Assembly: GCF_026735165.1 (NCBI RefSeq)
Contig: NZ_JAPQES010000005.1
Coordinates: forward strand, 1 to 64,000
Direction: 5' to 3'
DNA from: Clostridium ganghwense
GTDB lineage: Bacteria; Bacillota; Clostridia; Clostridiales; Clostridiaceae
Length of the DNA stretch: 64,000 nt
Of the stretch, positions 26,463-37,329 are shown piece after piece. The translations under genes were made by a program, and so were the position numbers. Position 1 is the first letter of the stretch, and every line of letters starts with the position of its first letter. The notes below the pieces were generated by a model that saw only the letters and a program-made list of their open reading frames with translations, ran no database searches and was not told where the DNA came from.

Positions 26463-27659
26463 TTATTCATACCTTAATGCATCAATAGGATTCAAATTTG
26501 CAGCTTTTTTTGCTGGATAAATTCCAAAAAATATTCCTATTGCAGAAGAAAACATGATTACACCTATAACAACTATTGGAGAGATTACTGGAATTATATC
26601 CATTATCATTCCTATTATTTGTGAAGCTAATACACCAAATATTATACCTATAATACCTCCAATTAAGGATATTATTATAGCCTCAGTTAAAAATTGAATA
26701 AGTATAGTTTTAGTTGTCGCTCCTAAAGCTTTTCTTATTCCTATTTCTCTTGTTCTTTCAGTAACAGATACAAGCATTATGTTCATAACTCCTATACCAC
26801 CAACAAAAATAGATATAGCTGCAACTGACACAATAAAGCCTGTAAAAATATCTAAAATACTATTAATTTGGGAAAGTTTATCAATCATATTATTAGCTTG
26901 ATAAATCTCTTTGCCTTTATTATGATGTCTGCTCTCTAAAATGTTCAAAACATCATTTCCAACCTCTTCCACTTCTTCTTTTGAAATAGCTGTTAAAGTC
27001 AAAGAAGGTATTTTATTTGCTTTAGGATAAAGTTTTTGAAAAAAGCTTATAGGGATATTTATAGAAATGGTATTGCTATTTCTAAGTCTTACAATAGATT
27101 CTCTCACCCCTACTATAGTTACTTTTTTACTGGATTCCACAGATCCTATTTTAATAGTTTTTCCTACCACATCCGAATTACCAAATAATTGTTTAGCTGA
27201 ATTTTCATCTAAAACCGCTACAGCTTTTCCCTTTAAAACCTCATTTTCATTAAAAAATCTTCCGTACAACATAACATAATTATTAATTTCATCGAATTCT
27301 TCATTACTTCCAGTCATATAAGCTGTTTTTCTTTTTGTTTCTGAAGATGCTATCCCCCTCTGTAATATCGAAGGACTTATGTGCTTTACTCTATTAACCT
27401 TAGTTTTTACAGCTTGTACATCTTTAAGATTTATATAGTCACTTATTTCAGCATTAGCCCTATCTACATCTATATCTACATTATTGGCTCCCATTTTTTC
27501 GAACTCACTAATAACACTAGTTTGTCCTCCTTTTCCGAGGGAGATAACTGCTATTACCGAGCTTATGCCTATAATTATTCCAAGCATGGTAAGGAAGGAA
27601 CGCATTTTATTTGCTTTTATACTCTCTAATGCCATTTTAAAATTTTCTAAAAAATTCAT
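26463..27659 (-). CDS. MacB/FtsX-type ABC transporter permease
   Basis: 398 residues. N-terminal helix (MRSFLTMLGIIIGISSVIAV), a large extracytoplasmic MacB periplasmic core-like domain (~45-270), then three C-terminal helices of the FtsX domain (VGGIGVMNIMLVSVTERTRE is diagnostic). Works as a mechanotransmitter with the ATPase encoded 15 bases upstream and the adaptor before that. In Gram-positive bacteria such systems export peptides or drugs, or resist bacteriocins. Last gene of the three-gene operon. Confidence 0.9.
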   Translation of the reverse strand: MNFLENFKMALESIKANKMRSFLTMLGIIIGISSVIAVISLGKGGQTSVISEFEKMGANNVDIDVDRANAEISDYINLKDVQAVKTKVNRVKHISPSILQRGIASSETKRKTAYMTGSNEEFDEINNYVMLYGRFFNENEVLKGKAVAVLDENSAKQLFGNSDVVGKTIKIGSVESSKKVTIVGVRESIVRLRNSNTISINIPISFFQKLYPKANKIPSLTLTAISKEEVEEVGNDVLNILESRHHNKGKEIYQANNMIDKLSQINSILDIFTGFIVSVAAISIFVGGIGVMNIMLVSVTERTREIGIRKALGATTKTILIQFLTEAIIISLIGGIIGIIFGVLASQIIGMIMDIIPVISPIVVIGVIMFSSAIGIFFGIYPAKKAANLNPIDALRYE

Positions 27660-27674
27660 CAGTCCTCTCCTTCA

Positions 27675-28382
27675 CTAAAGTCTAATCCTATTTTGTACTT
27701 CTTTGTCTTCTATTATTTCTCCATCTTTAAATCTAATAATTCTTTTTGTATATTGTGCCACTTCATTCTCATGAGTAACCATAATAATAGTAGCCCCTTC
27801 ATCATTTAACTTCTGAAATATTCTCATAATTTCAAAAGTAGATTTTGTATCTAAATTACCAGTAGGCTCATCTGCCATTATAATTGTAGGTTCATTAACT
27901 ATAGCTCTTGCTATAGCAACCCTTTGCTTTTGACCTCCTGATATTTCATTAGCCTTATGATGTAGTCTATCACCAAGTCCTACTTTTTCTAAAGCTTTTA
28001 TGGCTTTTTCCCTTCTTACTTTTGAGGAAAATCCAGCATAAATTAATGGAAGTTCCACATTTTCAAGTATAGTCATTCTTGGCAAAAGATTAAATGCTTG
28101 AAATACAAAACCAATTTCTTTATTTCTCACAAAAGCCAGTTCATTATCTGTAAGCTCAGAAACATTTTTGCCGTTTAATATATATTCTCCCTCATTCATA
28201 CGATCAAGACAGCCCAATATATTCATAAAAGTAGATTTACCTGAACCAGACGCTCCCATTATAGAGGTAAATTCTCCTTTATTAGCTTTGAAATCTATCC
28301 CATTAAGAGCTTTAAAGTTAATAGAACCATTTGTATAGGTTTTAATTATGTTTTTTACTTCTATTATATTTGTAATATCCAT
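27675..28382 (-). CDS. MacB/LolD-type ABC transporter ATPase
   Basis: 235 residues, complete nucleotide-binding domain: Walker A GASGSGKST, Q-loop in VFQAFNLLPRMT, signature ISGGQKQRVAIARA, Walker B TIIMADEPTGNLD, switch histidine MVTHE. The subfamily (LolD/MacB/FtsE type) matches the partner permease. Middle gene of the operon. Confidence 0.95.
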   Translation of the reverse strand: MDITNIIEVKNIIKTYTNGSINFKALNGIDFKANKGEFTSIMGASGSGKSTFMNILGCLDRMNEGEYILNGKNVSELTDNELAFVRNKEIGFVFQAFNLLPRMTILENVELPLIYAGFSSKVRREKAIKALEKVGLGDRLHHKANEISGGQKQRVAIARAIVNEPTIIMADEPTGNLDTKSTFEIMRIFQKLNDEGATIIMVTHENEVAQYTKRIIRFKDGEIIEDKEVQNRIRL

Positions 28383-28479
28383 ATTTACTTTCCTCCATAT
28401 TACCTATAAAATGATAATTTTCATAATTGTTTTAAATAGTTTTTATATTATTTTAAGTTCAATACTATATTGATAATAA

Positions 28480-29757
28480 CTATTTAAAAAAGAACAATCT
28501 TTTTGTTTTAATACTATTTATATCAGATGAAACATTTACTAAAGTTTCATTTTTAATTTTATCTGTTGGATTAAGTATGACTTGTTCTCCTACTGCCGCA
28601 CCTTTAATTATTTCAGCTTCATTATCTGATTCGATACCTAATTGAATTTCTTTTCCAATAACCTTATTGTCTTTTATAACATAAATAAAATTTTTCCCCC
28701 TTTTATCTGTTTTAATACATTCTGTAGGTACCTTTATTACATTTTGCGCTTCAGCCAATAAAATCTCTGTATCAACATCAAAATCTATTTTTAAATCGGG
28801 ATTTTTATCTATTATACTTACCTCTACTGTAAGAGTTGTATCACCACTAGTTGGATCTTTTGATTTTTCAGCTGCTGGAGCAATATAAGTAACTTTACCT
28901 TTATATTGTTTTTTTGAACTTTTAATGATAGCTGTTTGATTTAGTTTTACATTGTTAGCATCATATTTACCTACAGAAAGCACTACTTTTAAATTTTCAG
29001 TATTTTGAACAACTGCAACTGGCTGAGTCATATTTTCCACAGATCCTTCTACAGCATTTAATGTTGTAACAACTCCATCATTTGTTGCAACAATCTTATC
29101 TATACTTTTAGAAAGATTTTCTTTTGCAACTTTTAAATTTAATTTAGCTAAATTCACTGCATTATCTGCTTGTTTTAATTTTTCATTTGAAATAGGTTGT
29201 ACAGCATTTTTTTGCTGAACTAAAATAGTTTTTTGTTGTTCCAAAGTAGATTTTTGCCACTCAAATCCTTGAACCTGTATAGAAGCTGAAGGTAGAATAC
29301 TATTTTTCAAAGTTTCAATTTGATTGTTTATATCTTCTATTTTCTTCTCTATATCTTCTATTTGATTGTTTTTGTCCTTTAATTTGTTATTAATTTCAGC
29401 ATTTTGGTTCTCCAAATCCCGTTTTTGAAGTATAGAATTATTATATTGAAGTTCAGCTTGTTTTACTAAAGTATTTAAATTTTCTACTGCATAAGTAATT
29501 AAAATATCACCTTTTTTAACTTTATCTCCAACCTTTATATTTACTTTGCTAACCTTTGCTTGAGGACCATAATATTTTTTCATATCCTGAGATTTAATTA
29601 CACCTGTTGTAGATAAATATGCCTTTAAATTTCCTTGTGAAATCCTAGTAGCCTGTACAGATAAATATTTACTTTTACTTATATTTAATATTCCTATTGT
29701 TCCTGCAATAATAACAGCTACAACAATTGACACAATTCCTTTCTTTTTTATCTTCAT
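28480..29757 (-). CDS. Membrane-fusion/adaptor protein of MacB-type efflux
   Basis: 425 residues from the ATG at 29757 following GGAGGT. N-terminal membrane anchor (IVSIVVAVIIAGTIGIL), biotinyl-lipoyl halves (KVSKVNIKVGDKVKKGDILI and NDGVVTTLNAVEGSVENM) around a coiled coil of about 90 residues, then beta-barrel and membrane-proximal domains. It is the HlyD/MacA/YknX-type subunit of the following ABC exporter. In a Gram-positive cell it spans the wall side rather than reaching TolC. Confidence 0.9.
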   Translation of the reverse strand: MKIKKKGIVSIVVAVIIAGTIGILNISKSKYLSVQATRISQGNLKAYLSTTGVIKSQDMKKYYGPQAKVSKVNIKVGDKVKKGDILITYAVENLNTLVKQAELQYNNSILQKRDLENQNAEINNKLKDKNNQIEDIEKKIEDINNQIETLKNSILPSASIQVQGFEWQKSTLEQQKTILVQQKNAVQPISNEKLKQADNAVNLAKLNLKVAKENLSKSIDKIVATNDGVVTTLNAVEGSVENMTQPVAVVQNTENLKVVLSVGKYDANNVKLNQTAIIKSSKKQYKGKVTYIAPAAEKSKDPTSGDTTLTVEVSIIDKNPDLKIDFDVDTEILLAEAQNVIKVPTECIKTDKRGKNFIYVIKDNKVIGKEIQLGIESDNEAEIIKGAAVGEQVILNPTDKIKNETLVNVSSDINSIKTKRLFFFK

Positions 29758-29983
29758 TTTTGTACCTCCACTTGTCATCTTCAAATCGTTTTTATTAATA
29801 AATTTAGTATACAAGTTAAATTTATACTTTCAATGAATTAATTTTTAAACTTTCACTTAATACCCATAAATATAGTATCATAGTTAGTATAGCTTTTCCA
29901 ATCTCTTACTATCTATCTTCAGAAGATTATCCATATTCTTTTTGCTTTTTACTTTTTATAAACTTATATTCTAAAAAATAAAA

Positions 29984-30028
29984 GCATATAGTGCAGTGTT
30001 ATTGAACCACACTATACGCACTATATGC
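29984..30028 (-). terminator. Terminator of second chemoreceptor gene
   Basis: Perfect 11-base outer stem GCATATAGTGC/GCACTATATGC with an inner AGTGT/ACACT stem, then TTTTATTTTTTAG on the minus strand. Confidence 0.8.
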
Positions 30029-30055
30029 CCTTTGAATATACTAATTGATCGAATA

Positions 30056-31747
30056 CTATAATATAAATTTATTTATCTCGTCCTGTAAACTATTGGATAA
30101 TCCCTGTAAATCTCCAGCATGACGTGATAAAGCTTCCATATTTGTCAGCTGTTCTTGTGATATTGAATTCATTTCCTCAGTACTAGCAGAAGTTTCTTCA
30201 GCTAATGCAGAGATATTTTGAATTATATCTACAATACTATTTTTCTTATCCTCCATATTTTCACTATAAGCCATAACCTCACCAATTTTATTTTTCAAAT
30301 CTTCTAATGTATTTGATATTTTGTTAAATATATCTTCTGTTCTATTTACAGCTTTAGTATTTTCATCAACTATCTCCATACTATTTTTCATAACCGTAAC
30401 AGCTGTACTCGATCTTTCTTGAATATTACTTATCTTTTCTCTTATTTCCTCAGTAGATACAGCAGTTTGCTCTGCAAGTTTTCTTATTTCGTCAGCTACC
30501 ACTGCAAATCCTTTTCCAGCTTCTCCCGCTCTTGCAGATTCAATAGAAGCATTTAAAGCAAGAAGCTTAGTTTGATCAGCAATTTGATTTATAGTATCAA
30601 CTATACTTGTAATTTCTGATGAACTTTTATCCATATCAACAACTATACTTTCTACTTCATTTGAAGTTTCTATATTTTTTTCTGTCCAATAAGATAAATC
30701 TTTAATAATCTCCAAGCCATTATTACTTAAATTATTTGTTTTTACTGTTTGGTCTGCTATTGCCTTGGTACTTATCAATACATTGTCTATCTCTAAGGCT
30801 AATTCATTTACTTGCTCTGATCCTCTTTGTGTATCAACAGCTTCCACTTCTGTTCCTTTTGCAATTTCTGAAATAGATGCTGCCATTTCATTGGTAGCTC
30901 CTAAAGTTTGATCTGATATTTTTGCTAAATCATCTGATGCACCATTAACAACATCAGATGACTCTTTTATTGATACAATTATACTTTTTAAAGTATTACG
31001 CATATTTATTATAGCAGTAGCCATTCTTCCTAGTTCGTCATTTCTATTAAGCAATTTATCAATCTCTTCATCTTGCTTAAGTTTTAACTGACTTGTCTTA
31101 TGTATAAGATTCACTAACTTATCTACAGGCTTTAGTACTCTGCCATATATAATAATAAGAAGTCCCCCTATTAAAATAAAGCTAACAATTGCTACTATTA
31201 CTTGAATCATTACTAAACCATTTGTAACCTCTTTAATTCCACTCTCTGGTATACCAATATCTAAAGCTCCGTACAGTTGTCCATTTTTATGTATTGGAAC
31301 CATAATATCATAGGTCTGAATTTTTTGAACATCTGCATAAAATCTTGAAGTTTTTACATTTCCATTTTTAGCTCCATCTGCTGTATACTCATCATTTTCA
31401 TATCTTTTTCCTATTTTAGGTCTATCACTATGTGCTACAGCTGCAACATTAGTGTCAATAATAACTGCATAAGCTATATTATCTTGTTTAGCTTTCTTCT
31501 CTACAAATTTTTGTAAATTATCAATTTCATTTCCCTTTAAGTTAAAAACATATTCAGCCTGAGCTGCTATTTCATGAGCTTGTTCAACACCTTTTTGTGT
31601 GATAACATCAATCATATTGTTTTTAATCAATATAGTAGTAATAATTATACTGGTAAATACCATTACTCCAAATAATAAAATTGAAATAAATGCAAGCTTA
31701 TTTTTCAATGATCTTTTTTTGCTTTCCTTCGAAAGCTTATTCCTCAT
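30056..31747 (-). CDS. Methyl-accepting chemotaxis protein with single Cache sensor
   Basis: 563 residues; GGAGG site before the ATG. Membrane helix ~15-38, a compact extracytoplasmic Cache domain (~40-175; [39 protein letters not shown]), second helix ~178-205, HAMP, and signalling domain with tip [20 protein letters not shown]. Unlike the receptor at 24 kb the sensor is sCache-type, so a different ligand class is expected. The tip has K in place of the usual N (QTNLLALNA), a small oddity. Confidence 0.92.
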   Translation of the reverse strand: MRNKLSKESKKRSLKNKLAFISILLFGVMVFTSIIITTILIKNNMIDVITQKGVEQAHEIAAQAEYVFNLKGNEIDNLQKFVEKKAKQDNIAYAVIIDTNVAAVAHSDRPKIGKRYENDEYTADGAKNGNVKTSRFYADVQKIQTYDIMVPIHKNGQLYGALDIGIPESGIKEVTNGLVMIQVIVAIVSFILIGGLLIIIYGRVLKPVDKLVNLIHKTSQLKLKQDEEIDKLLNRNDELGRMATAIINMRNTLKSIIVSIKESSDVVNGASDDLAKISDQTLGATNEMAASISEIAKGTEVEAVDTQRGSEQVNELALEIDNVLISTKAIADQTVKTNNLSNNGLEIIKDLSYWTEKNIETSNEVESIVVDMDKSSSEITSIVDTINQIADQTKLLALNASIESARAGEAGKGFAVVADEIRKLAEQTAVSTEEIREKISNIQERSSTAVTVMKNSMEIVDENTKAVNRTEDIFNKISNTLEDLKNKIGEVMAYSENMEDKKNSIVDIIQNISALAEETSASTEEMNSISQEQLTNMEALSRHAGDLQGLSNSLQDEINKFIL

Positions 31748-31877
31748 TTTAAAGTCCTCCTCCGCTTGAAATTAAGAAATTTTTCTTTTTATTTATATGA
31801 AATATTTCATATTTTGTCTACTATATTCGACATTTTTAACTTTATTCCTCTTTATATTTTGAAAAATAAAAAAATTA

Positions 31878-31904
31878 AAGCATCACATAGAAAATGTGAT
31901 GCTT
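31878..31904. terminator. Terminator of glnS
   Basis: Perfect 11-base stem AAGCATCACAT/ATGTGATGCTT, 5-base loop, then TTAATTTTTTTATTTTT on the minus strand. Confidence 0.85.
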
Positions 31905-31917
31905 ATCATTTATAATT

Positions 31918-33615
31918 TTATTTTTTCTTTTTCCATGAACTTTTCATTGAAACTATTCTGTTGAATACACATTTATCTTCAGTTGCATTCTTAGTATCTA
32001 CACAGAAATATCCATGTCTTAAGAATTGGAATTTATCTCCTGGTTTTGCTTCAGAAAGAGATGGCTCTAACTTACAGTTAGTTAAAACTTCAAGAGAATT
32101 TAGATTTTGTTTCATTTCTCCTTCATTCTCTTCATCTTCTATCATTATATAATCATATAATCTAACTTCAGTATCAATTGCATGTTCTGCACTTACCCAG
32201 TGAAGTGTACCTTTAACTTTTCTTCCTGTAAATCCACTTCCACTCTTAGTTTCTGGATCATACGTACAATGTAATTCAACTACTTCCCCATTTTCATCTT
32301 TTATAACTTCATTACATTTTACAAAATAAGCATTTTTTAATCTTACTTCGTTTCCAGGAAATAATCTAAAGTATTTCTTAGGTGGATTTTCCATAAAATC
32401 TTCTTTTTCAATATATATAACTCTTGAGAATGGAACTTTTCTTGAACCCATTTCTGGATTTTCTTGATTGTTATCTACATCTAAGTATTCAACTTCACCT
32501 TCTGGGTAGTTTGTAATAACAACTTTTAATGGATTTAATACTCCCATAACACGAGATGCTTTTAATTTCAAATCATCTCTTAAACAGTGTTCAAGTAATG
32601 CTATATCAACTATAGACTCAGATTTAGCAACACCTATTCTTTCACAGAAATCTTTAATAGCTTCTGGAGTATATCCTCTTCTTCTTAATCCTGAAATAGT
32701 TGGCATACGAGGATCATCCCAACCATCAACTATTTCTTCATCAACAAATGCTTTAAGTTTACGCTTACTTGTTATCATATTTGTAATATTTAATCTTGCA
32801 AACTCAATTTGTCTTGGTGGATTTTCTATTTCACACTCTTTTAAAACCCAATCATAAAGTGGTCTGTGTGCTTCAAATTCTAACGTACAAAGAGAATGTG
32901 TAATTCCCTCAATAGCATCTTCAAGCGGATGTGCATAATCATACATAGGATAAATACACCATTTATCTCCTGTATTATGATGGGTAGCATGGAAAATTCT
33001 ATATATAACTGGATCTCTCATATTAAGATTTGGTGATGCCATATCTATTTTTGCTCTTAATACACGTGAACCATCTTCAAATTCTCCCTTTTTCATTCTT
33101 TCAAATAAATCAAGATTTTCTTCTACTGAACGGTCACGATATGGACTATTTTTACCTGGTTCAGTTAATGTACCACGATATCCTCTAATTTCATCTGGAG
33201 TTAAATCATCTACATATGCTTTACCCTTTTTAATCAATTTAATAGCATATTCATAGAACTTCTCAAAGTAATCTGATGCATAGAATAATCTATCTTCCCA
33301 ATCAAATCCAAGCCATTTAACATCTTCTTTTATAGAATTTACATATTCCTCATCTTCCTTGGTAGGATTGGTGTCATCAAATCTTAAATTACATAAACCA
33401 TTATATTTTTCAGCCGTACCAAAATCTATGCATATAGCTTTTGCATGGCCTATATGTAAATACCCATTTGGTTCTGGTGGAAAACGAGTGTGAATTTTAT
33501 TATCAGGATTAGCTTCTACGTATTCATCTATAATATTATGTATAAAGTTAGATGTTACATTTGACTCTTCTGATATATTTTTATTCATTTCAGTTTTTTC
33601 ATTATTATTTTTCAT
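31918..33615 (-). CDS. glnS: Glutaminyl-tRNA synthetase
   Basis: 565 residues, close to the usual GlnRS length. Class I signatures: [15 protein letters not shown] (HIGH motif) near residue 46 and [12 protein letters not shown] (KMSKS-type), plus the C-terminal anticodon-binding beta-barrels. It charges tRNA-Gln directly with glutamine and ATP. Most Firmicutes instead form Gln-tRNA through GatCAB, so the gene was probably acquired by transfer in clostridial ancestors. GGAGG site before the ATG; no T-box leader is visible upstream. Confidence 0.95.
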   Translation of the reverse strand: MKNNNEKTEMNKNISEESNVTSNFIHNIIDEYVEANPDNKIHTRFPPEPNGYLHIGHAKAICIDFGTAEKYNGLCNLRFDDTNPTKEDEEYVNSIKEDVKWLGFDWEDRLFYASDYFEKFYEYAIKLIKKGKAYVDDLTPDEIRGYRGTLTEPGKNSPYRDRSVEENLDLFERMKKGEFEDGSRVLRAKIDMASPNLNMRDPVIYRIFHATHHNTGDKWCIYPMYDYAHPLEDAIEGITHSLCTLEFEAHRPLYDWVLKECEIENPPRQIEFARLNITNMITSKRKLKAFVDEEIVDGWDDPRMPTISGLRRRGYTPEAIKDFCERIGVAKSESIVDIALLEHCLRDDLKLKASRVMGVLNPLKVVITNYPEGEVEYLDVDNNQENPEMGSRKVPFSRVIYIEKEDFMENPPKKYFRLFPGNEVRLKNAYFVKCNEVIKDENGEVVELHCTYDPETKSGSGFTGRKVKGTLHWVSAEHAIDTEVRLYDYIMIEDEENEGEMKQNLNSLEVLTNCKLEPSLSEAKPGDKFQFLRHGYFCVDTKNATEDKCVFNRIVSMKSSWKKKK

Positions 33616-33890
33616 GTCTTACTTTTCCTCCAATCTGAAAATTTATATAAAGCCTAATTGCATAAAAACAATATATTCTTATATTATGGTATCATAAATA
33701 TATGTTATTTCAAGCAATTTTATAATTTATATGTATTTATAATAATAAACTTAATTATAATACTTTATACTCAAAAACTGCAATAGTTTTTGTCAAATCC
33801 TTCATATTTATATCAATTTATCTTGATTTTCATAAAATAACCCTACTATATAATATCAAATACACTTTAAATAAACAACTGATACTATTC

Positions 33891-34814
33891 TCAATCACTA
33901 TTAAATATGCTCTCATATTCCTTAAATTTTTTTATTGGTTCTAATTCCTCATCTTTTTTTATATAATCAATAAAATTAGGATATAATTCAACTGCTCTAA
34001 TAAGATCATCTATTGCTTCTGCTAATAAATTTTCATGAACATAAAAACAAGCTCTATTATAATACAAAAACTCTGTTTCTGAATTATAATAGATGCCTTC
34101 ACTTATGACATCAATGGCTTTCTTATAATCTAACTGTTCTTTATAAAAAACAGCTAGATTCAAAAAACTGGATGGATAATATGGATTTTCTTCAATTGAT
34201 TTTTTATAGTAGTATACAGTCTCATCCTTATATCCTGATTTTTTTAGAATTACCCCCATATTATACAAATTCATATAATGATTAGGATTAATTTCTAAAC
34301 TTCTTTTCATCATTTTTAAAGCTAAATCATTTTGATTTAGTTCTTCATAAATTGAACCTAAATTCATGTAAGCCCAACAATCTTCGGGTTTAAACTCAAT
34401 TACTTTCTTATAATACATAATTGCTTTATCTTTTTTACCAATTTGATCATAAACATTAGCCAGATAAAAATATGCTCTATCATAATTCGGATTAATATGA
34501 ATTGCTTTTTTGTAGTAATGTATAGCTTTTAAATACTCCTTTTGATTATCATGTAAAACAGCTAGACCATAATAAGCTCTACAATCTCTAGGATTTATTG
34601 CTAAAATTTCTTGATACTTCTCTTCTGCTAATGTATAATGTCCTAGTTCATCATAAAGTAGTGCAATATCTAACAACAACTCCATATCTGTACTGCCGTT
34701 TTTACAGTTATATGCTTTCTTATAAAATTTCAGTGCTTTTAATAAGTGTTTTTCTTCTTTGAATTTTTTTGCCATATTTTTATAATTATTAATCATATAT
34801 TGATTACTGCTCAT
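33891..34814 (-). CDS. TPR-repeat protein
   Basis: 307 residues made of about seven or eight tetratricopeptide repeats, e.g. CRAYYGLAVLHDNQKEYLKA, DRAYFYLANVYDQIGKKDKA, CWAYMNLGSIYEELNQNDLA. No signal peptide or catalytic domain; a cytosolic protein-interaction scaffold. Stands between glnS and deoD as a single gene, so the partner is unknown. Confidence 0.85.
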   Translation of the reverse strand: MSSNQYMINNYKNMAKKFKEEKHLLKALKFYKKAYNCKNGSTDMELLLDIALLYDELGHYTLAEEKYQEILAINPRDCRAYYGLAVLHDNQKEYLKAIHYYKKAIHINPNYDRAYFYLANVYDQIGKKDKAIMYYKKVIEFKPEDCWAYMNLGSIYEELNQNDLALKMMKRSLEINPNHYMNLYNMGVILKKSGYKDETVYYYKKSIEENPYYPSSFLNLAVFYKEQLDYKKAIDVISEGIYYNSETEFLYYNRACFYVHENLLAEAIDDLIRAVELYPNFIDYIKKDEELEPIKKFKEYESIFNSD

Positions 34815-34962
34815 TTTATGTTACCTTTCTAGATAAAGTTTCATAATAATATTATTTTTAAGTATAACATAATACTTAGTCTTTTAATATACAATAAATC
34901 CTTAATTTTCTAATCTCTTTTTTCATCTATACTTTAAAAAGACACCACAAAGGATAATAAAA

Positions 34963-34996
34963 AAGGCACATAGAATGTTTTAAAACTATATGCCTT
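34963..34996 (-). terminator. Terminator of deoD
   Basis: Arms AAGGCACATAG/CTATATGCCTT (one mismatch), followed on the minus strand by TTTTATTATCC. Confidence 0.65.
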
Positions 34997-35012
34997 CTGT
35001 ATATTACATTTT

Positions 35013-35714
35013 TTATTCTGCTAATTCAAGAGCAATTTCCATCATCTTTGTAAAAGTATTCTGACGTTCTTCAGAAGTTGTTGCTTCCCCAGTTACTAAA
35101 CTATCACTAACAGTTAAAATTGAAAGAGTATTTACACCATATTTTGCTCCAAGAGTATACAAACCAGCTGTTTCCATTTCTATAGCTAGTGCGCCAAATT
35201 TTGCCCATTGCTTCCATGAGTTAGGGTCATCATCATAGAATAAATCACTAGTTAATACATTTCCAGCTTTAACATTGACACCTTTGCTTTCAGCAATGTC
35301 ATAAGCTTTTTTTAATAAGTTAAAGCTAGCTGTAGGAGCAAAATCCATTCCTTTAAAACGTACTTTATTAATACCAGAAGTAGTTGATGCACTCATAGCT
35401 AAGACGACATCTCTTATTTTCACATCTTTTTGTATAGAACCACAAGTACCTATTCTTATTAGATTTTTAACTCCATAGCTTTCTATAAGTTCATTAGCAT
35501 ATATAGATATAGACGGTATACCCATACCTGTTCCTTGAACTGACACTCTTTTACCCTTATATGTACCTGTAAAACCATACATTCCACGAACTTCATTGTA
35601 ACAAACTGCATCTTCCAAAAAATTTTCTGCAATAAATTTTGCCCTTAAGGGATCTCCAGGTAGTAAAATTGTTTCCGCTATTTCTCCTTCTTTTGCTGCT
35701 ATATGTACACTCAT
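35013..35714 (-). CDS. deoD: Purine-nucleoside phosphorylase, DeoD type
   Basis: 233 residues, the standard hexameric PNP length. Motifs: [15 protein letters not shown] (phosphate/ribose site), [20 protein letters not shown] (ribose contact) and [10 protein letters not shown] (the aspartate that protonates the base). Splits purine (deoxy)nucleosides with phosphate into base and sugar-1-phosphate for salvage. AGGAGG site before the ATG. Not in an operon with other deo genes. Confidence 0.95.
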   Translation of the reverse strand: MSVHIAAKEGEIAETILLPGDPLRAKFIAENFLEDAVCYNEVRGMYGFTGTYKGKRVSVQGTGMGIPSISIYANELIESYGVKNLIRIGTCGSIQKDVKIRDVVLAMSASTTSGINKVRFKGMDFAPTASFNLLKKAYDIAESKGVNVKAGNVLTSDLFYDDDPNSWKQWAKFGALAIEMETAGLYTLGAKYGVNTLSILTVSDSLVTGEATTSEERQNTFTKMMEIALELAE

Positions 35715-35931
35715 TTCTTATTCCTCCTTTAATCTATTTAAAAGTAAAGATATTATATCATATAATAAATTATTGCATAAAAATATTTTGCCTTAAGCTT
35801 CTTTTATTTATTCTAGCTTGAAATAATTAATCTCATTACTAGTAATACTTTTCATTTTCCTTTTATTATAAATCTATCTTATTTTGCAAACTATATTATT
35901 GATTATAATTCTAAAAAGGAGAGAAACTTAA

Positions 35932-37284
35932 GTGGACTTAATTAGTAGTTTTAAATTAGAAAATAATAATGGAAATTATACTGTTGTATTATATTTAAAT
36001 CCTCACAATACAGAATTCTCAGATGAATTGGGGCATATAAATAAAGATAAAGAAAAACAACTCTATAACTATGTAGTAAATTATGTAAAAAAGAAATTTC
36101 CTAATCTCAAAATTTCTGTATGTAAAGTAATGTTAGGTTCAATTTTAGTAGCTGCTGTACCATTTACTAGTGGAACTGCTTTTGCAGCAACTAGCCCAGC
36201 AACCACATCTGAAGCGTCATATACAAATTACACCATACTTAAAGGTGATAGCTTGTGGTTAATTTCCCAAAAATTTGATATTCCTATAGATGAAATTAAA
36301 TCAACAAACAATCTTATTACTAATGATTTATACATTAATCAAGTTTTAAAAATTCCTACCAAAACCGTTGATACTAATATTTATGAGGTTAACTCTGGAG
36401 ATACTTTAAGTAAAATTGCACAAACCTTTGGTATAACTGTTGCTGCAATAAAGGAAGCCAATAACTTATCAAGTGATATGATTTATGTGGGTCAAAAATT
36501 AACTATACCCGAAACTGAAAAAACTTCTGATACTTCAACTTATGAAGTAAAATCTGGTGATACTCTTTGGAGAATATCTCAAAAATATGATATATCTGTA
36601 GATGAGCTAAAGCGAATAAATAATTTAACTACTGATGCTCTTTATGTAGGTCAAATACTAAAATTGATTGGCGATGTAGAAGGTACTGAACCTACTATAA
36701 CTTATGCAACTCACAGTGTTAAATCTGGTGAAAATCTTTGGACAATTAGCGTTGATTATGGAATACCAATGCCAGAACTACTAACAGCTAATGGACTATC
36801 TTCTGATAGTGTACTTAGCATAGGTCAAGAACTTACAATCCCAGTTCACAATATACCTGTAAAACCTACAATAGCTCCTCAATACGGAGAATATTTAGAT
36901 TGGTGGAAAGAAGCTCAATATGTTTTTACTATAGATGCTGTTGCTAAAGTTACAGATTTTCATACAGGTAAAACCTTTATGGTTAAAAGAACTATAGGTG
37001 CAAATCACGCTGATTGTGAACCACTAACAGCTTCAGATACAGCTATAGCAAAAGAAATTTGGGCAGGTTTTTCATGGAATAGCAGACCTGTTTTAATAGA
37101 AGTTAATGGACATAAAATTGCAGCCTCTATGTCTTTTATGCCTCATAGCATTCAGTATATAACTGATAATAATTTCGATGGGCATTTTGATATACATTTT
37201 CTTAATAGTACACGACATAAGGATGGGGAAATAGATTATAACCATCAAGATAAAATAAAAATTTCCGCTGGAATAAATAAATAA
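35932..37284 (+). CDS. LysM-repeat cell-wall protein
   Basis: 450 residues from a GTG at 35932 with AAAGGAGAG upstream; no in-frame ATG lies near. An unusual ~60-residue cytoplasmic N-terminal region (LENNNGNYTVVLYLNPHNTE) precedes the export helix VMLGSILVAAVPFTSGTAFA. Four LysM domains follow (~98-310), for example YEVKSGDTLWRISQKYDISV, binding peptidoglycan or spore cortex. The ~130-residue C-terminal domain (DWWKEAQYVF ... DFHTGKTFMVKRTIG ... NNFDGHFDIHFLNS) is a conserved domain of clostridial LysM proteins whose function I do not know; its conserved H and D residues suggest a metal or catalytic site. Confidence 0.82.
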   Translation: MDLISSFKLENNNGNYTVVLYLNPHNTEFSDELGHINKDKEKQLYNYVVNYVKKKFPNLKISVCKVMLGSILVAAVPFTSGTAFAATSPATTSEASYTNYTILKGDSLWLISQKFDIPIDEIKSTNNLITNDLYINQVLKIPTKTVDTNIYEVNSGDTLSKIAQTFGITVAAIKEANNLSSDMIYVGQKLTIPETEKTSDTSTYEVKSGDTLWRISQKYDISVDELKRINNLTTDALYVGQILKLIGDVEGTEPTITYATHSVKSGENLWTISVDYGIPMPELLTANGLSSDSVLSIGQELTIPVHNIPVKPTIAPQYGEYLDWWKEAQYVFTIDAVAKVTDFHTGKTFMVKRTIGANHADCEPLTASDTAIAKEIWAGFSWNSRPVLIEVNGHKIAASMSFMPHSIQYITDNNFDGHFDIHFLNSTRHKDGEIDYNHQDKIKISAGINK

Positions 37285-37312
37285 AGCAGAAACTTCTCTC
37301 AGTTTCTGCTTT
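37283..37312. terminator. Bidirectional terminator
   Basis: Stem AAAGCAGAAAC/GTTTCTGCTTT with an 8-base loop between the converging LysM and GGDEF genes. Confidence 0.85.
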
Positions 37313-37329
37313 ATTATTCTAATTCACAT

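Noticed and set aside
27381-27629. Plus-strand frames opposite the MacB-type permease.
   Set aside because: Antisense shadows of a clear gene; serine/tyrosine/isoleucine-rich nonsense composition.
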